Shown: positions 16,793-25,912, counted from the stretch's first letter. The stretch is 63,036 nt of DNA from Kordia sp964351775 (GCA_964351775.1 CAYGPQ010000007.1:1-63036), one strand, 5' to 3'. Translations and numbers: made by a program. The notes: generated by a model from the sequence alone, not told the origin.

Positions 16793-18856
16793 ATGAAAGA
16801 AACGATTCAGTCCCTAAAACAAGCGTTAGAGAACGAAAAGAAAGCACGCGAAAAAGCAGAAGAAATACTTTTACGTCACACAAGTGAATTGTTAGAAGTA
16901 CATGAAGCTTTGAAAGCTAAAACGCTTGAGTATGATGTTTTTTTTGAGAATATATTAGACTCATTTATCGTCATGGATACCATGGGAAATGTGATCAAAA
17001 TGAATGATGCTGCGGTAAAATTATTTGGATACGACATTAAAGAAGAAGATTTTAATGTGGTCAATATCATTTACAGAGCAGATTTTGAATATGCCATGAA
17101 TTCTTTTGCAAAACTCATTGAAGAAGGCTCTTTTACAAACTATGAAGCTAGAATTTATACCAAAAGCAAAGAAGTAAAGTGGGTTCAGATCAATTCGAGT
17201 TTAATTTACAACGAAGAAGGAAAAATTATTGCAGCACAAGGAATTGTTAGAGACATTACAAGTGCCAAAGAAAATGCCGTAATCTTTGAAGAACAACGCG
17301 AGCAACTCGCTGCAATTGTAGACAATTCAACACTGGGAATTGTATTGGCTCAAGATCGAAAAATCATTAAAACTAACAATGCTTTCCAAAAATTAATGCA
17401 GCAAACAGAAGATGAATTGCAGGGAATTTCTTTGCAAGACCTTTCTTTTGAAGAAGCACATGAAGAATCAAAGAAGTACTACGATCAAATGATTGCAGGG
17501 GAAATAAATCATTACAGTCTAGTAGAACGCTACAAGCGTACTGATGGTACAGCTTTCTTATCCAAAACAAGTGTAACGGCAGTTCGTGATAACGAAGGAA
17601 ACATAAAATATCAATTGGCATTAATTGAAGATGTCACAGAAAAAAATAAGAGACGTTTAATTTTAAACACATTAAACAACTTAACACGCTCTTTCATTGG
17701 AAAGTTAACCATCCACGACATTGCATGGGAAATTGCCAATGTAACGGCACGTGACTTAGGATTTGAAGACTGTGTTGTGTATTTAGTCAATAAAGAAGAA
17801 AAGGTTTTAGAGCAAATTGCCGGGTATGGTTCTAAAGTAGACAAGAACAAAGAAATTATAAATAAAATTTACATTCCCATTGGAAAAGGAATTGTTGGAC
17901 ATGTAGCAAAAACTGGAAAGGCAGAATTGATTGGTGATACCAGCAAAGATAAACGCTATGTAGTGGATGATAAAAAACGCTTATCTGAAATAACGGTGCC
18001 AATTATTATCAATGGAGAAGTTGTCGGAATTATAGATTCTGAAAATTCAGCGAAAAACTTCTTTTCTAAAGAACACTTACGATTACTCAAAAATGTTGCA
18101 AACTTAGTTTCAATTCAGTTGACAAATGCCGTAAACTTAGAACGTACCATAGAAGCGGAAAGTCAAAACAAAGAACTTTTAGAAAACTTACAACGAAGTA
18201 ACAAGGAACTGCGTGATTTCGCACATATAGTATCACACGATTTAAAATCTCCGCTGCGAAGTATAAACGCTCTAGTGTCTTGGTTTCAAGAAGATTATGA
18301 AGAAGTTTTGGACGAAGGAGCCAATGAAACTTTCGATAAATTAAATAACAAACTAGAACAAATGGATGCGCTAATTGATGGTATTTTGCGGTACTCTAGT
18401 GTGAATGACAGTAATGTTTTAATTGTTCAAAAAGTAAAAGTAAAAGAAGTCTTAGAAGAAATTAAAACAATCTTATACATTCCTGAACACATAAAATTTA
18501 TATATCCAGAAAAATTACCAACGATTAAAGCTGACAAAACGCGCATCAAGCAATTATTTCAAAACTTAATTAGCAATGCCATCAATTATATTGACAAAGA
18601 TGAAGGAAAAATAGTAGTAAAGTTCAGAGAATTAAAACACTATTGGAAGTTTTCAATATCCGACAATGGTGTTGGAATTTCCAAAGTATATCACGATAAA
18701 ATCTTCAAAATCTTTCAAACCTTAGACAAAAAAGGAAAATCGACAGGGATTGGATTGTCTATTGTGAAAAAAATTGTGGAGCTTTACGGAGGTGAAATTC
18801 ATTTAGAATCTGAAGAAGGAAAAGGAACCACATTCTTCTTTAAAATTAAAAAGTAA
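16793..18856 (+). CDS. PAS-PAS-GAF sensor histidine kinase
   Basis: The 687-residue protein starts with a coiled coil (about 1-45). Two PAS domains follow (about 46-165 and 168-280), then a GAF domain (about 295-450), a HisKA helix with phospho-acceptor His482 (HIVSHDLKSP) and an HATPase domain (NLISNAINYI, DNGVGIS, GIGLSIVKK). No membrane segment is evident, so it is a cytosolic kinase sensing through PAS/GAF ligands. A TTG at 16784 is open in frame, but it overlaps the promoter element and the ATG at 16793 is better. The Hpt gene follows after 1 nt. Confidence 0.92.
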   Translation: MKETIQSLKQALENEKKAREKAEEILLRHTSELLEVHEALKAKTLEYDVFFENILDSFIVMDTMGNVIKMNDAAVKLFGYDIKEEDFNVVNIIYRADFEYAMNSFAKLIEEGSFTNYEARIYTKSKEVKWVQINSSLIYNEEGKIIAAQGIVRDITSAKENAVIFEEQREQLAAIVDNSTLGIVLAQDRKIIKTNNAFQKLMQQTEDELQGISLQDLSFEEAHEESKKYYDQMIAGEINHYSLVERYKRTDGTAFLSKTSVTAVRDNEGNIKYQLALIEDVTEKNKRRLILNTLNNLTRSFIGKLTIHDIAWEIANVTARDLGFEDCVVYLVNKEEKVLEQIAGYGSKVDKNKEIINKIYIPIGKGIVGHVAKTGKAELIGDTSKDKRYVVDDKKRLSEITVPIIINGEVVGIIDSENSAKNFFSKEHLRLLKNVANLVSIQLTNAVNLERTIEAESQNKELLENLQRSNKELRDFAHIVSHDLKSPLRSINALVSWFQEDYEEVLDEGANETFDKLNNKLEQMDALIDGILRYSSVNDSNVLIVQKVKVKEVLEEIKTILYIPEHIKFIYPEKLPTIKADKTRIKQLFQNLISNAINYIDKDEGKIVVKFRELKHYWKFSISDNGVGISKVYHDKIFKIFQTLDKKGKSTGIGLSIVKKIVELYGGEIHLESEEGKGTTFFFKIKK

Positions 18857-18857
18857 C

Positions 18858-19181
18858 ATGAAGTTAGAAACCCCAAATTTATCCTACATAAAAGAACTTG
18901 CTGATGGCGATATAGAATTTGAAGCAAACTTGATTTCAATCCTAAAAAAAGAGCTCCCGAAGGAGAAAGAAGCATTTATAGAAAGTGTTCGTGAGAAAAA
19001 CTATCAAAATTCAGCCGAACATGTGCATAAAATTAAACATAAAATTAGTATTTTGGGACTCGAAAAAAGTTATGACTTTGCAATCTCTTTTGAAGAAGAG
19101 CTGAAAAATGGAAATCCCAAACGCTATGACACCTTTCTCAGTATTTTGCAAAGCATGGAAGAATTTTTAATGAAAATATAA
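18858..19181 (+). CDS. Hpt phosphotransfer protein
   Basis: The 107-residue helical protein has an Hpt signature around His57 (EHVHKIKHKISILG). Hpt domains relay phosphate between receiver domains. It lies 1 nt after the kinase and 12 nt before a LytTR regulator, so the order suggests kinase, receiver, Hpt and LytTR regulator in one relay. The kinase has no receiver domain of its own; the upstream single receiver may fill that step. Confidence 0.82.
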   Translation: MKLETPNLSYIKELADGDIEFEANLISILKKELPKEKEAFIESVREKNYQNSAEHVHKIKHKISILGLEKSYDFAISFEEELKNGNPKRYDTFLSILQSMEEFLMKI

Positions 19182-19193
19182 GACTACCTACTT

Positions 19194-19925
19194 ATGAAAT
19201 GTATAATTGTAGATGATGAAGCAGCAGCAAGAGCAATAACCAAGCAATTGTGCAAAAAAATAGAAGCGCTCACAATTGCAGAAGAGTTTGACAATGCAAT
19301 TGATGCTATAAAATATCTAAACACCAATAGAGTAGATCTCATTTTTTTAGATATTCACATGCCAACATTTTCTGGATTTGATTTTATTCAAACCTTAAAA
19401 AATCCACCACAAATTATTTTAACAACTTCTGATCGGAATTTTGCATTGGACGCTTTTGAGTATGACTGTGTGATTGATTATTTAGTGAAACCAATTACAG
19501 CGGAGCGCTTTGCTAAAGCTGTTGATCGGATTAAAGATCGAAATGCAACAACGCCTAAATCAGAAGAAGTTTTACCTACAACTTCTTCCATTTCAGGAGA
19601 TACAAAAGCCATAGGGAACGATTTATATGTAAATATTGATCGCCGTTTGGTAAAAATAAATATTCCCGATATTTGCTTGATTGAAGCCAAAGGCGATTAT
19701 ATAAAAATCAAAGCTGAAGATAAAAACTACGTTGTACATTCTACACTCAAAAAAATAGAAGAAAAATTACCGAGTCATTTATTCTTAAAAGTACATCGTT
19801 CCTACATTATCAACACCACAAAAATTGTGGATATTGAAGATAACAGCGTTTTAATCAAACAAGATGTGATTCCTGTAAGCAGAGCAAATCGAAAAGAGTT
19901 GATGCAGCGGCTAAATCTGTTATAG
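19194..19925 (+). CDS. LytTR-family response regulator
   Basis: The 243-residue protein has a receiver domain (Asp7/Asp8, phospho-acceptor Asp53 in FLDIHMP, Lys99 in LVKPI). A C-terminal LytTR DNA-binding domain follows (YVNIDRRLVKI, LIEAKGDYIKI, FLKVHRSYIIN). These regulators bind direct-repeat promoter sites. It is the output of the phosphorelay cluster; targets are not visible here. Confidence 0.93.
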   Translation: MKCIIVDDEAAARAITKQLCKKIEALTIAEEFDNAIDAIKYLNTNRVDLIFLDIHMPTFSGFDFIQTLKNPPQIILTTSDRNFALDAFEYDCVIDYLVKPITAERFAKAVDRIKDRNATTPKSEEVLPTTSSISGDTKAIGNDLYVNIDRRLVKINIPDICLIEAKGDYIKIKAEDKNYVVHSTLKKIEEKLPSHLFLKVHRSYIINTTKIVDIEDNSVLIKQDVIPVSRANRKELMQRLNLL

Positions 19926-20051
19926 TTTAAGAACATTCGTCGTGACTTTTATAACAATTCATCTAAGGTTTAGAACATTTGGCATTGTGAACGCAAATTG
20001 TTTCAAATAATTTTCTTAGATTTTCATTCCAAATTGCAACCTACTAGTATT

Positions 20052-20276
20052 ATGAGATGGAAAGGAAATAAAAAATTCAAAGAAATTATTACAGAAGACG
20101 GCTACCATTTAAAGGCGGAATATATGCAGGATAGTAAGTATTGGTGGATCGTTTACAAAAATGGCAAAGTGTTATATAGAGCAATTTCCGAAAGTGAATT
20201 TGCAAGCAGTCTCCAAATTGCACAAGCAAAAGCGCAACAACGAATGATCAAACATTTGAAGAGCTCGATGGTTTAA
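20052..20276 (+). CDS. Small hypothetical protein
   Basis: The 74-residue product from the ATG at 20052 (an upstream TTG at 19998 is open) is basic, with a beta-rich middle (GYHLKAEYMQDSKYWWIVYKNGKVLYRA). It ends in a helix rich in Ala, Gln and Lys. I do not recognise the family. Its stop overlaps the end of the convergent DUF4407 gene by 4 nt. Confidence 0.55.
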   Translation: MRWKGNKKFKEIITEDGYHLKAEYMQDSKYWWIVYKNGKVLYRAISESEFASSLQIAQAKAQQRMIKHLKSSMV

Positions 20277-21373
20277 AACTGTTTTTTCTGTAAATTAAAA
20301 AAAGCATCTGCTTGTAACTGCATTAATTCACGCGCTTTTTTGCGTTTATAATTATAGACTTCTTCCTCTTCTGAAATATCAGCATATACTTTGTTATTCA
20401 ATGATTGATCTGTTTGCAACAGCGTTTTGCGTTGATGTACTTTTTGGGTAACCCATGTTTTTACAGCATCTTCTGCATCTTGAATCTTCAAATCATATTC
20501 ACTTTTGGAAGTAAACAATTTTGCGAAAATAGGAGACGTTTCGATTGCTAAGAACAACAAAAAGATAAAAAAGGAGGGAAGCCAAGGCAATTCGCCAAGC
20601 GCGTTTACACGAGCCATTAAACCATCAAAGCCATCAATAATTGGTTGTGTGGTAGCTTCTTGTGTTTTCTGCTTCGCAATCAAATCAGCAATAGCGAGTT
20701 CTTTTGCGGCAATTTTTTCAGTATTTTCAGTACGCAATGCTTGTAATTCTTGCAAAGCTGTATCATGCTTTTCACGTTTTTCTTTATACACAGGACCTTT
20801 CCCAATGAGTTCCGTTCCTTTTCGTCCTTCTGCTTCCGCGATATAGGTCTCGTACAAATCATTTACAGCTTTCTCTTTGGAAGTTACATCATTTTTTAAT
20901 TGGGTAATTTCTTGTGAAACTTGCTCAATTTCAGGCGTATATTGTAACGCAATCTGATTCTTATTAGAAAGGGTGAGTTCATTCTTTTGTTCCAACAACA
21001 CTTGGTTGATTTCTTTTTCAAAAATCTTCAATTCTAACGGTTTTGAAATCACAATCGCGATAATAACGGCTAAAATAATTCGTGGAGTTGCTTGTAAAAG
21101 CTCGTCAAATTTATTTTCTCTTTTACGAAGTGTAGATACAATAAACCGATCGAGATTAAAAATCAACAATCCCCAAATAAGTCCAAACCCGATAGCGACA
21201 AACGGATTGTCAAAAACGGTATACAAAGCGTAACTACTTGCTATAAAAGCCATCAGCGCGGTAAAGAAAACGGTAGCGCCAATTCCTGCATATTTAGTTT
21301 GTTCGCCATCGCTGCATTCACGTACGAGGTTGAGGTCTACGCCCGAACAAACGAGAAAAAATTGTTTTAACAT
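20273..21373 (-). CDS. DUF4407 membrane protein
   Basis: The 366-residue protein has membrane helices near the N-terminus (about 25-75 and 110-130). A long coiled-coil segment follows (about 135-260), then another helix (ELPWLPSFFIFLLFLAIETSPI) and a charged tail. This is the DUF4407 layout. The start at 21373 gives the usual opening (MLKQFFLVCSGVDLNLV); 21445 is open but less likely. The function is unknown. Confidence 0.85.
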   Translation of the reverse strand: MLKQFFLVCSGVDLNLVRECSDGEQTKYAGIGATVFFTALMAFIASSYALYTVFDNPFVAIGFGLIWGLLIFNLDRFIVSTLRKRENKFDELLQATPRIILAVIIAIVISKPLELKIFEKEINQVLLEQKNELTLSNKNQIALQYTPEIEQVSQEITQLKNDVTSKEKAVNDLYETYIAEAEGRKGTELIGKGPVYKEKREKHDTALQELQALRTENTEKIAAKELAIADLIAKQKTQEATTQPIIDGFDGLMARVNALGELPWLPSFFIFLLFLAIETSPIFAKLFTSKSEYDLKIQDAEDAVKTWVTQKVHQRKTLLQTDQSLNNKVYADISEEEEVYNYKRKKARELMQLQADAFFNLQKKQF

Positions 21374-21428
21374 GGTGTGATTTTTTGATTGATGATAGTA
21401 TAAGAACGCAAAATGTATCGAAATGTTA

Positions 21429-21459
21429 CAAAAAAAGAGCCTCAATATGAAGCTCTTTT
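21429..21459 (-). terminator. Rho-independent terminator
   Basis: AAAAGAGC (21433-21440) pairs with GCTCTTTT (21452-21459) in the gap between DUF4407 and the M56 gene, with A/T-rich flanks. It is near the start of DUF4407 and likely ends the M56 transcript. Confidence 0.5.
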
Positions 21460-21487
21460 ATAAATTGTTAGAAAGCGATCCTAAATT

Positions 21488-23617
21488 TTATCCTTTCTTC
21501 TTTTGTTTTGGAGGTGGAGGCGGAAGTCGTTTTCCGTTTTCATCAACCAATTGACTTTTTTCATTGAAGATATATTTTACGCCATTTTTCACTACTGAAT
21601 AATGCTTTTCACCATTAATCATCATGGTTTCTACCTTCTGACCTTTTATTATTTTGTGCATTCTCGCTACGTCTTTAGTCTCTTGAACTGTTGGCGCATC
21701 TGGAATTTCAACTTCCTTAATCATAGTTTTTTTGAGAGCGGGAACTTTTACTTCTTTTCCCACTACTACAATTTTTTTGGGTGCTGGAACTTCTATCTCT
21801 TTTTCCGCTACTACGGGTTTTTTAGGAACTGGTGGCGGTGGCGGTAATCGTATTTCATTCTCAGAATTCGATGTTTGAGTGGTAATATCATAAATATTAT
21901 TACTCTTTAAGATAGCGATTGCTTTGTTTAATAAATCTTTTGAAACTTCATCGTCATAACGAATCGAAGCCGTTCTCGTTTTTTTATGCAGAATTTTGGC
22001 AAGTTCAATTTTTATAAATTTATCTAAACCATTTATTTTACAAACATAGTCTTCATTTACTAGAAAATCTCCATTCTTATTAATCAGCACTTCAATGTCT
22101 TTTCTATTTTGATAGATGTCTTTTTCAACTTTTATTGGAAATTCCATTTCATTAGGTCCACTTTTTTTATTTACGTAGTTAATACCTAAATTATTAATTT
22201 CTGCAAGTTCATTTTGAATATTGGCTTCTAGTTTTTCTTTTTCTGTGTCACTCACTTTTTTCTTTCCAAGACGAACTTGATCTGAACCTTTTTTGATATG
22301 TAACACAGCGCCTTTTGATAATGGATTTGATAATTCTTCTTTCAACGCTTCAAAACCTGATGCTGTATATAAGTGCATTTGATACGTTTGCGGAAAACGT
22401 TTGCTTCTTGCATTTTTATGGACAAAACTTCCGTTGTAATGTACAACATCATAGTTTGAAATTTCAGTATTATCAATCACTTTTCCATCCATCCAAATTG
22501 CAAATCCTTTTTTGTCTTTCCAATCGTTCAGCAGCGCAGCGGTCGGACGTTTTGCTAATGGTGTTTTTGGTGGAGGAATCAATGTTGCTTTCTCCTCAAG
22601 GGTCAATTCTGCGTAAGTTTTGGTAGTTTTTGTACCGTTTTCATCTTCAAAAACAAACGTAGCATTTTTATAGTAAGATGCTTTCGGGTCTTGCGGTGTG
22701 CTTACTTTTGTTTCAATACTTTCAAAAGTAGCTATTGTTGTTTCTTTTGCGATTACTTTTGTGCTAAACAAAAATAGTCCGCCTATAAATATTGGAATTG
22801 TTAGCGAGGCAACAAGCCAAGCGCGAACACGAGAGGTGCGTTTTGTCATCATTTCTAGTCTTTTTTTAGTTACAGAAAAATTTAAATTACTGGCCAAGTA
22901 TAAGTTGTGATTCCAACTTGCGTTATCAAGTAATAATTGTTGATAGCTTGGAATCTGTGTGTTTGTTTTGAGTACAGCATCATCGGCTAAAAATTCGTGA
23001 TTGAGCTGTATTGCTTTTTTATAATAGATAAGCAGTGGATTGAACCAAAATACGATTTGAATCAATTCAATTAGAATAATATCTAAGGTGTGTTTTTGAG
23101 TTACATGCGCGAGTTCATGTGTGTATAATTCGTCGGCAATAGTGGAAGTGTCATACGCTTGTTTGTCAATAAAAATATAGTGTAAAAACGTATGCGGCAC
23201 AACATTTTCTTTTAATAGCACTAACGACGCTTTTTTGTACAAAGCTTTTGTGTTTTGGGCGATTTTACGAAAGATTTTATAAATATTAGACGTAAATCGT
23301 GAAAAGAAAAACAAACTACCAATTGCATATAAACCCACTAGATAATACATCCATGAAATAGGATTTGAAACTTCTTGTGACGAAATATTCAATGGTAATG
23401 TTGCTGTATTTTCAACAATGAATCCTGAATTGTTTTCTGCCAAAGGAATTGCTGCGGAACTTACCATAGGAATAAAAGGTACGATAAACGAAAAGCACAA
23501 TCCGAACAGCAAGTAATATCTGTTGAACATATATACGCGTTCGCGTTCTAGCAATACTTTATATGCCAAAAGCACCAATGCTAAGCATAATCCTGATTTT
23601 ATAAGATACGTGATCAT
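21488..23617 (-). CDS. M56 family (BlaR1-like) membrane metallopeptidase, second copy
   Basis: The 709-residue protein has N-terminal membrane helices (about 1-20, 33-52, 88-108). The zinc motif HELAH is at 167-171, followed by VTQKHTLDIILIEL, WFNPLLIYY and HEFLADDAVL. A membrane helix follows at about 270-290. The large extracytoplasmic tail has Pro/Val-rich repeats late in the protein (VPAPKKIVVVGKEVKVPALKK) and ends Pro-rich. Unlike the M56 gene at 462, no TonB_C-like end is seen. It overlaps its BlaI-type repressor by 4 nt. The signal sensed is unknown. Confidence 0.88.
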   Translation of the reverse strand: MITYLIKSGLCLALVLLAYKVLLERERVYMFNRYYLLFGLCFSFIVPFIPMVSSAAIPLAENNSGFIVENTATLPLNISSQEVSNPISWMYYLVGLYAIGSLFFFSRFTSNIYKIFRKIAQNTKALYKKASLVLLKENVVPHTFLHYIFIDKQAYDTSTIADELYTHELAHVTQKHTLDIILIELIQIVFWFNPLLIYYKKAIQLNHEFLADDAVLKTNTQIPSYQQLLLDNASWNHNLYLASNLNFSVTKKRLEMMTKRTSRVRAWLVASLTIPIFIGGLFLFSTKVIAKETTIATFESIETKVSTPQDPKASYYKNATFVFEDENGTKTTKTYAELTLEEKATLIPPPKTPLAKRPTAALLNDWKDKKGFAIWMDGKVIDNTEISNYDVVHYNGSFVHKNARSKRFPQTYQMHLYTASGFEALKEELSNPLSKGAVLHIKKGSDQVRLGKKKVSDTEKEKLEANIQNELAEINNLGINYVNKKSGPNEMEFPIKVEKDIYQNRKDIEVLINKNGDFLVNEDYVCKINGLDKFIKIELAKILHKKTRTASIRYDDEVSKDLLNKAIAILKSNNIYDITTQTSNSENEIRLPPPPPVPKKPVVAEKEIEVPAPKKIVVVGKEVKVPALKKTMIKEVEIPDAPTVQETKDVARMHKIIKGQKVETMMINGEKHYSVVKNGVKYIFNEKSQLVDENGKRLPPPPPKQKKKG

Positions 23618-23985
23618 TTGTTATTATCTTTAATTTGTTGATCGATAATCTTTTTTAATTCTTGTAATTCGTCATCGGATAAGTTGGTTTCTTTTGTGAA
23701 AAAAGAAGCAAATTGCGAAGCTGAATCATTGAAGAAGTTTTTAATTAATCCATTCAAATGTTTGGAAAAATAATCCGCCTTTTTGATTAATGGAACGTAT
23801 TCTCTCGATTTCCCAAACGTTGCATACGAAACATATCCTTTGTCTGTCATACGTTTCAATAGTGTGGCAATCGTAGTTGTTGCAGGTTTTGGATCATCGT
23901 ATTGGTCCAAAATATCTTTCATAAAAGCTTTTTCAAGTTTCCATAAATGCTGCATCAGTTGTTCTTCCGTTTTTGATAATTTCAT
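23614..23985 (-). CDS. BlaI/MecI/CopY-family repressor, second copy
   Basis: The 123-residue winged-helix repressor (LSKTEEQLMQHLWKLEKAFMKDIL, TTIATLLKRMTDKGYV) has a C-terminal dimerisation region. It is paired with the M56 gene that follows. Its promoter carries TCTACA-N2-TGTAGA boxes, unlike the AACTA-N6-TAGTT boxes of the first system, so the two should be insulated from each other. Confidence 0.92.
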   Translation of the reverse strand: MKLSKTEEQLMQHLWKLEKAFMKDILDQYDDPKPATTTIATLLKRMTDKGYVSYATFGKSREYVPLIKKADYFSKHLNGLIKNFFNDSASQFASFFTKETNLSDDELQELKKIIDQQIKDNNK

Positions 23986-24091
23986 TGTTAACTCTTATTT
24001 ATTTGATTCTATTGTGAAATTTACAGTTTATAATTTCGGTCGACATCGACATCATAATTTGCGAATTTCTCAGGAACCTGTGCAATATTAC

Positions 24092-24133
24092 TCTACAAAT
24101 GTAGAATTAAATTTTGTATTCTACAAGTGTAGA
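24092..24133 (-). promoter_or_regulatory. Operator pair and promoter of second BlaI system
   Basis: TCTACAAATGTAGA (24092-24105) and TCTACAAGTGTAGA (24120-24133) are near-identical palindromes 28 bp apart, of the TACAnnTGTA type known for BlaI/MecI. Read on the minus strand, the first contains TACATTTG (24096-24103), a -7 element, so a bound repressor would block the promoter directly. Confidence 0.7.
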
Positions 24134-24149
24134 GGTTAAATAATTTCAA

Positions 24150-24283
24150 AAACTGCGTTAAGGATTGCAGTGAAAAGCCCGGAACGATAGTGAGGACTTG
24201 TAGCGGAAAGCCTGACCGCAAAAGCACACTGAACATTGAGCGGAGTCGAAATGCGAAGTGTTCTTTTGTGGGAACGCCCAAAA
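24150..24283. repeat. Candidate extragenic repetitive element
   Basis: This non-coding stretch is richer in G+C than its surroundings. It contains phrases (AGCGGAGTCGAAATGC, GTAGCGGAAAGCC) that I associate with dispersed intergenic repeats in Flavobacteriaceae. It lies between the second BlaI promoter and the M20 dipeptidase stop. Its copy number cannot be judged from one window. Confidence 0.4.
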
Positions 24284-24306
24284 AAAATCCGCACGAAGCG
24301 GATTTT
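24284..24306. terminator. Bidirectional Rho-independent terminator
   Basis: AAAATCCGC (24284-24292) pairs perfectly with GCGGATTTT (24298-24306) across a 5-nt loop. It lies 18 nt after the stop of the M20 dipeptidase. Confidence 0.75.
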
Positions 24307-24323
24307 GAAGTTGTTGTATTTTT

Positions 24324-25712
24324 TTACTTTGAAAGTTCGGTATAGTATTTATAAAATAGTGGAATGGTTTCAATTCCTTTGAGATAATTGAAAATTCCAA
24401 AATGTTCGTTTGGTGAGTGAATGGCGTCACTATTTAAGCCAAATCCCATCAAAATTGTTTTACTTTTTAATTCTTTTTCGAAGAGTGAAACAATAGGGAT
24501 ACTACCACCAGAACGTTGTGGAATTGCCGGAACGCCAAACGTATCTTCGTATGCTTTGCTTGCCGCCTGATAGCCGATATTGTCAATTGGAGTTACGTAG
24601 CCTTGTCCGCCATGATGAGGCGTTACTTTGACGGTGACACCTTTTGGCGCGATGTTTTCGAAGTGTGTTTTAAATAATTCTGTGATTTCTTTCCATTCTT
24701 GATTTGGGACTAAACGCATCGAAATTTTAGCGTATGCTTTACTAGCGATAACTGTTTTTGCGCCTTCGCCTGTGTATCCGCCCCAAATTCCATTGACATC
24801 TAGTGTTGGGCGAATGGAGTTGCGTTCGTTGGTTGTGTACCCAGCTTCACCGTACACATCTTCAATATCGAGGGCATTTTTATATTCTTCTAACGAGAAT
24901 GGTGCTTTTGCCATTTCTGCGCGTTCTTCTGTTGATAGATCTTCTACTTTATCGTAGAAACCCGGAATGGTAATATGATTGTTTTCATCGTGAAGTGAAG
25001 CAATCATTTTTGCTAAAATATTGATCGGATTTGCCACCGCGCCACCGTATAATCCAGAATGTAAATCACGATTTGGCCCAGTAACTTCCACTTCTACATA
25101 GCTCAATCCGCGTAACCCTGTGGTGATGGAAGGTTGTGTATTGCTAATCATTCCTGTATCGGAAATTAAAATGACATCATTGGCCAATTTTTCTTGATTG
25201 CGTTCTACAAACCAAGCTAGGCTTTCTGAACCAACTTCTTCTTCGCCTTCAATCATAAACTTCACATTACAAGGCAATTGATTGGTTGCATTCATCAATT
25301 CCAATGCTTTTACGTGCATGTACATTTGACCTTTGTCATCACAAGAACCGCGTGCAAAAATGGCACCTTCTGGATGAATTTCTGTTTTTTTGATGATCGG
25401 TTCAAATGGACCACTTTCCCATAATTCTAGTGGATCAGGTGGTTGTACGTCGTAATGACCATATACTAAAATGGTTGGTAAGTCGTCAGAAATATGTTTG
25501 TGTCCATACACAATAGGATATCCTGGTGTTTCACAAATCTCGACATGATCGCAACCTGCTTTTTCTAAACTATTTTTAATAGCTACCGAAGTATCAATCA
25601 CATCTTGTGTATATGCTGGATCAGCACTTATTGAGGGAATTTTTAAAAGTTCGATGAGCTCATCAATGAAACGGTTTTTATGCGTTTCGATATAAGATTT
25701 TATAGTATTCAT
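24324..25712 (-). CDS. M20 family dipeptidase
   Basis: The 462-residue protein matches M20/M25/M40 dipeptidases. Metal-ligand motifs include YGHYDVQPP, ARGSCDDKGQ, MIEGEEEVGS, a Ser/His-rich dimerisation region and QRSGGSIPIV near the end. It probably hydrolyses dipeptides in the cytosol. The frame is open back to 25904, but that part is antisense to tRNA-Leu. The ATG at 25712 begins the normal N-terminus (MNTIKSYIETHKNRF). Confidence 0.93.
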   Translation of the reverse strand: MNTIKSYIETHKNRFIDELIELLKIPSISADPAYTQDVIDTSVAIKNSLEKAGCDHVEICETPGYPIVYGHKHISDDLPTILVYGHYDVQPPDPLELWESGPFEPIIKKTEIHPEGAIFARGSCDDKGQMYMHVKALELMNATNQLPCNVKFMIEGEEEVGSESLAWFVERNQEKLANDVILISDTGMISNTQPSITTGLRGLSYVEVEVTGPNRDLHSGLYGGAVANPINILAKMIASLHDENNHITIPGFYDKVEDLSTEERAEMAKAPFSLEEYKNALDIEDVYGEAGYTTNERNSIRPTLDVNGIWGGYTGEGAKTVIASKAYAKISMRLVPNQEWKEITELFKTHFENIAPKGVTVKVTPHHGGQGYVTPIDNIGYQAASKAYEDTFGVPAIPQRSGGSIPIVSLFEKELKSKTILMGFGLNSDAIHSPNEHFGIFNYLKGIETIPLFYKYYTELSK

Positions 25713-25780
25713 GAAGTATATTGAATTTATCTTGATACTCAAAAGTACTAAAAAAAGAGTTGAAAATAGTGCTGAATTCC

Positions 25781-25810
25781 TTTGAATATTAAAAATGTTC
25801 TTTATATTTG
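25781..25810 (+). promoter_or_regulatory. tRNA-Leu promoter
   Basis: TTTG (25781-25784) and TATATTTG (25803-25810) are separated by 18 nt, a close match to the Bacteroidetes -33/-7 consensus. They lie 11 nt before the tRNA. Confidence 0.7.
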
Positions 25811-25821
25811 CAGCCACATTT

Positions 25822-25903
25822 GCGGGTGTGGTGAAATTGGTAGACACGCTAGACTTAGGATCTAGTGCCTCACGGTGTGAAGGTTCGAGTCCTTTCACCC
25901 GCA
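25822..25903 (+). tRNA. tRNA-Leu (anticodon UAG)
   Basis: The acceptor stem GCGGGTG pairs with CACCCGC (25896-25902). The anticodon arm is CTAGA-CTTAGGA-TCTAG with anticodon TAG at 25856-25858. A variable arm and a GGTTCGAGTCC T arm are present. CCA is not encoded. It reads CUN leucine codons. Confidence 0.95.
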
Positions 25904-25912
25904 CAACAAGCG

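Noticed and set aside
25713..25904. N-terminal extension of the M20 dipeptidase (begins MRVKGLEPSHREALDP)
   Set aside because: It is the antisense translation of tRNA-Leu and its promoter, a known annotation artefact. The enzyme's normal N-terminus starts at 25712.
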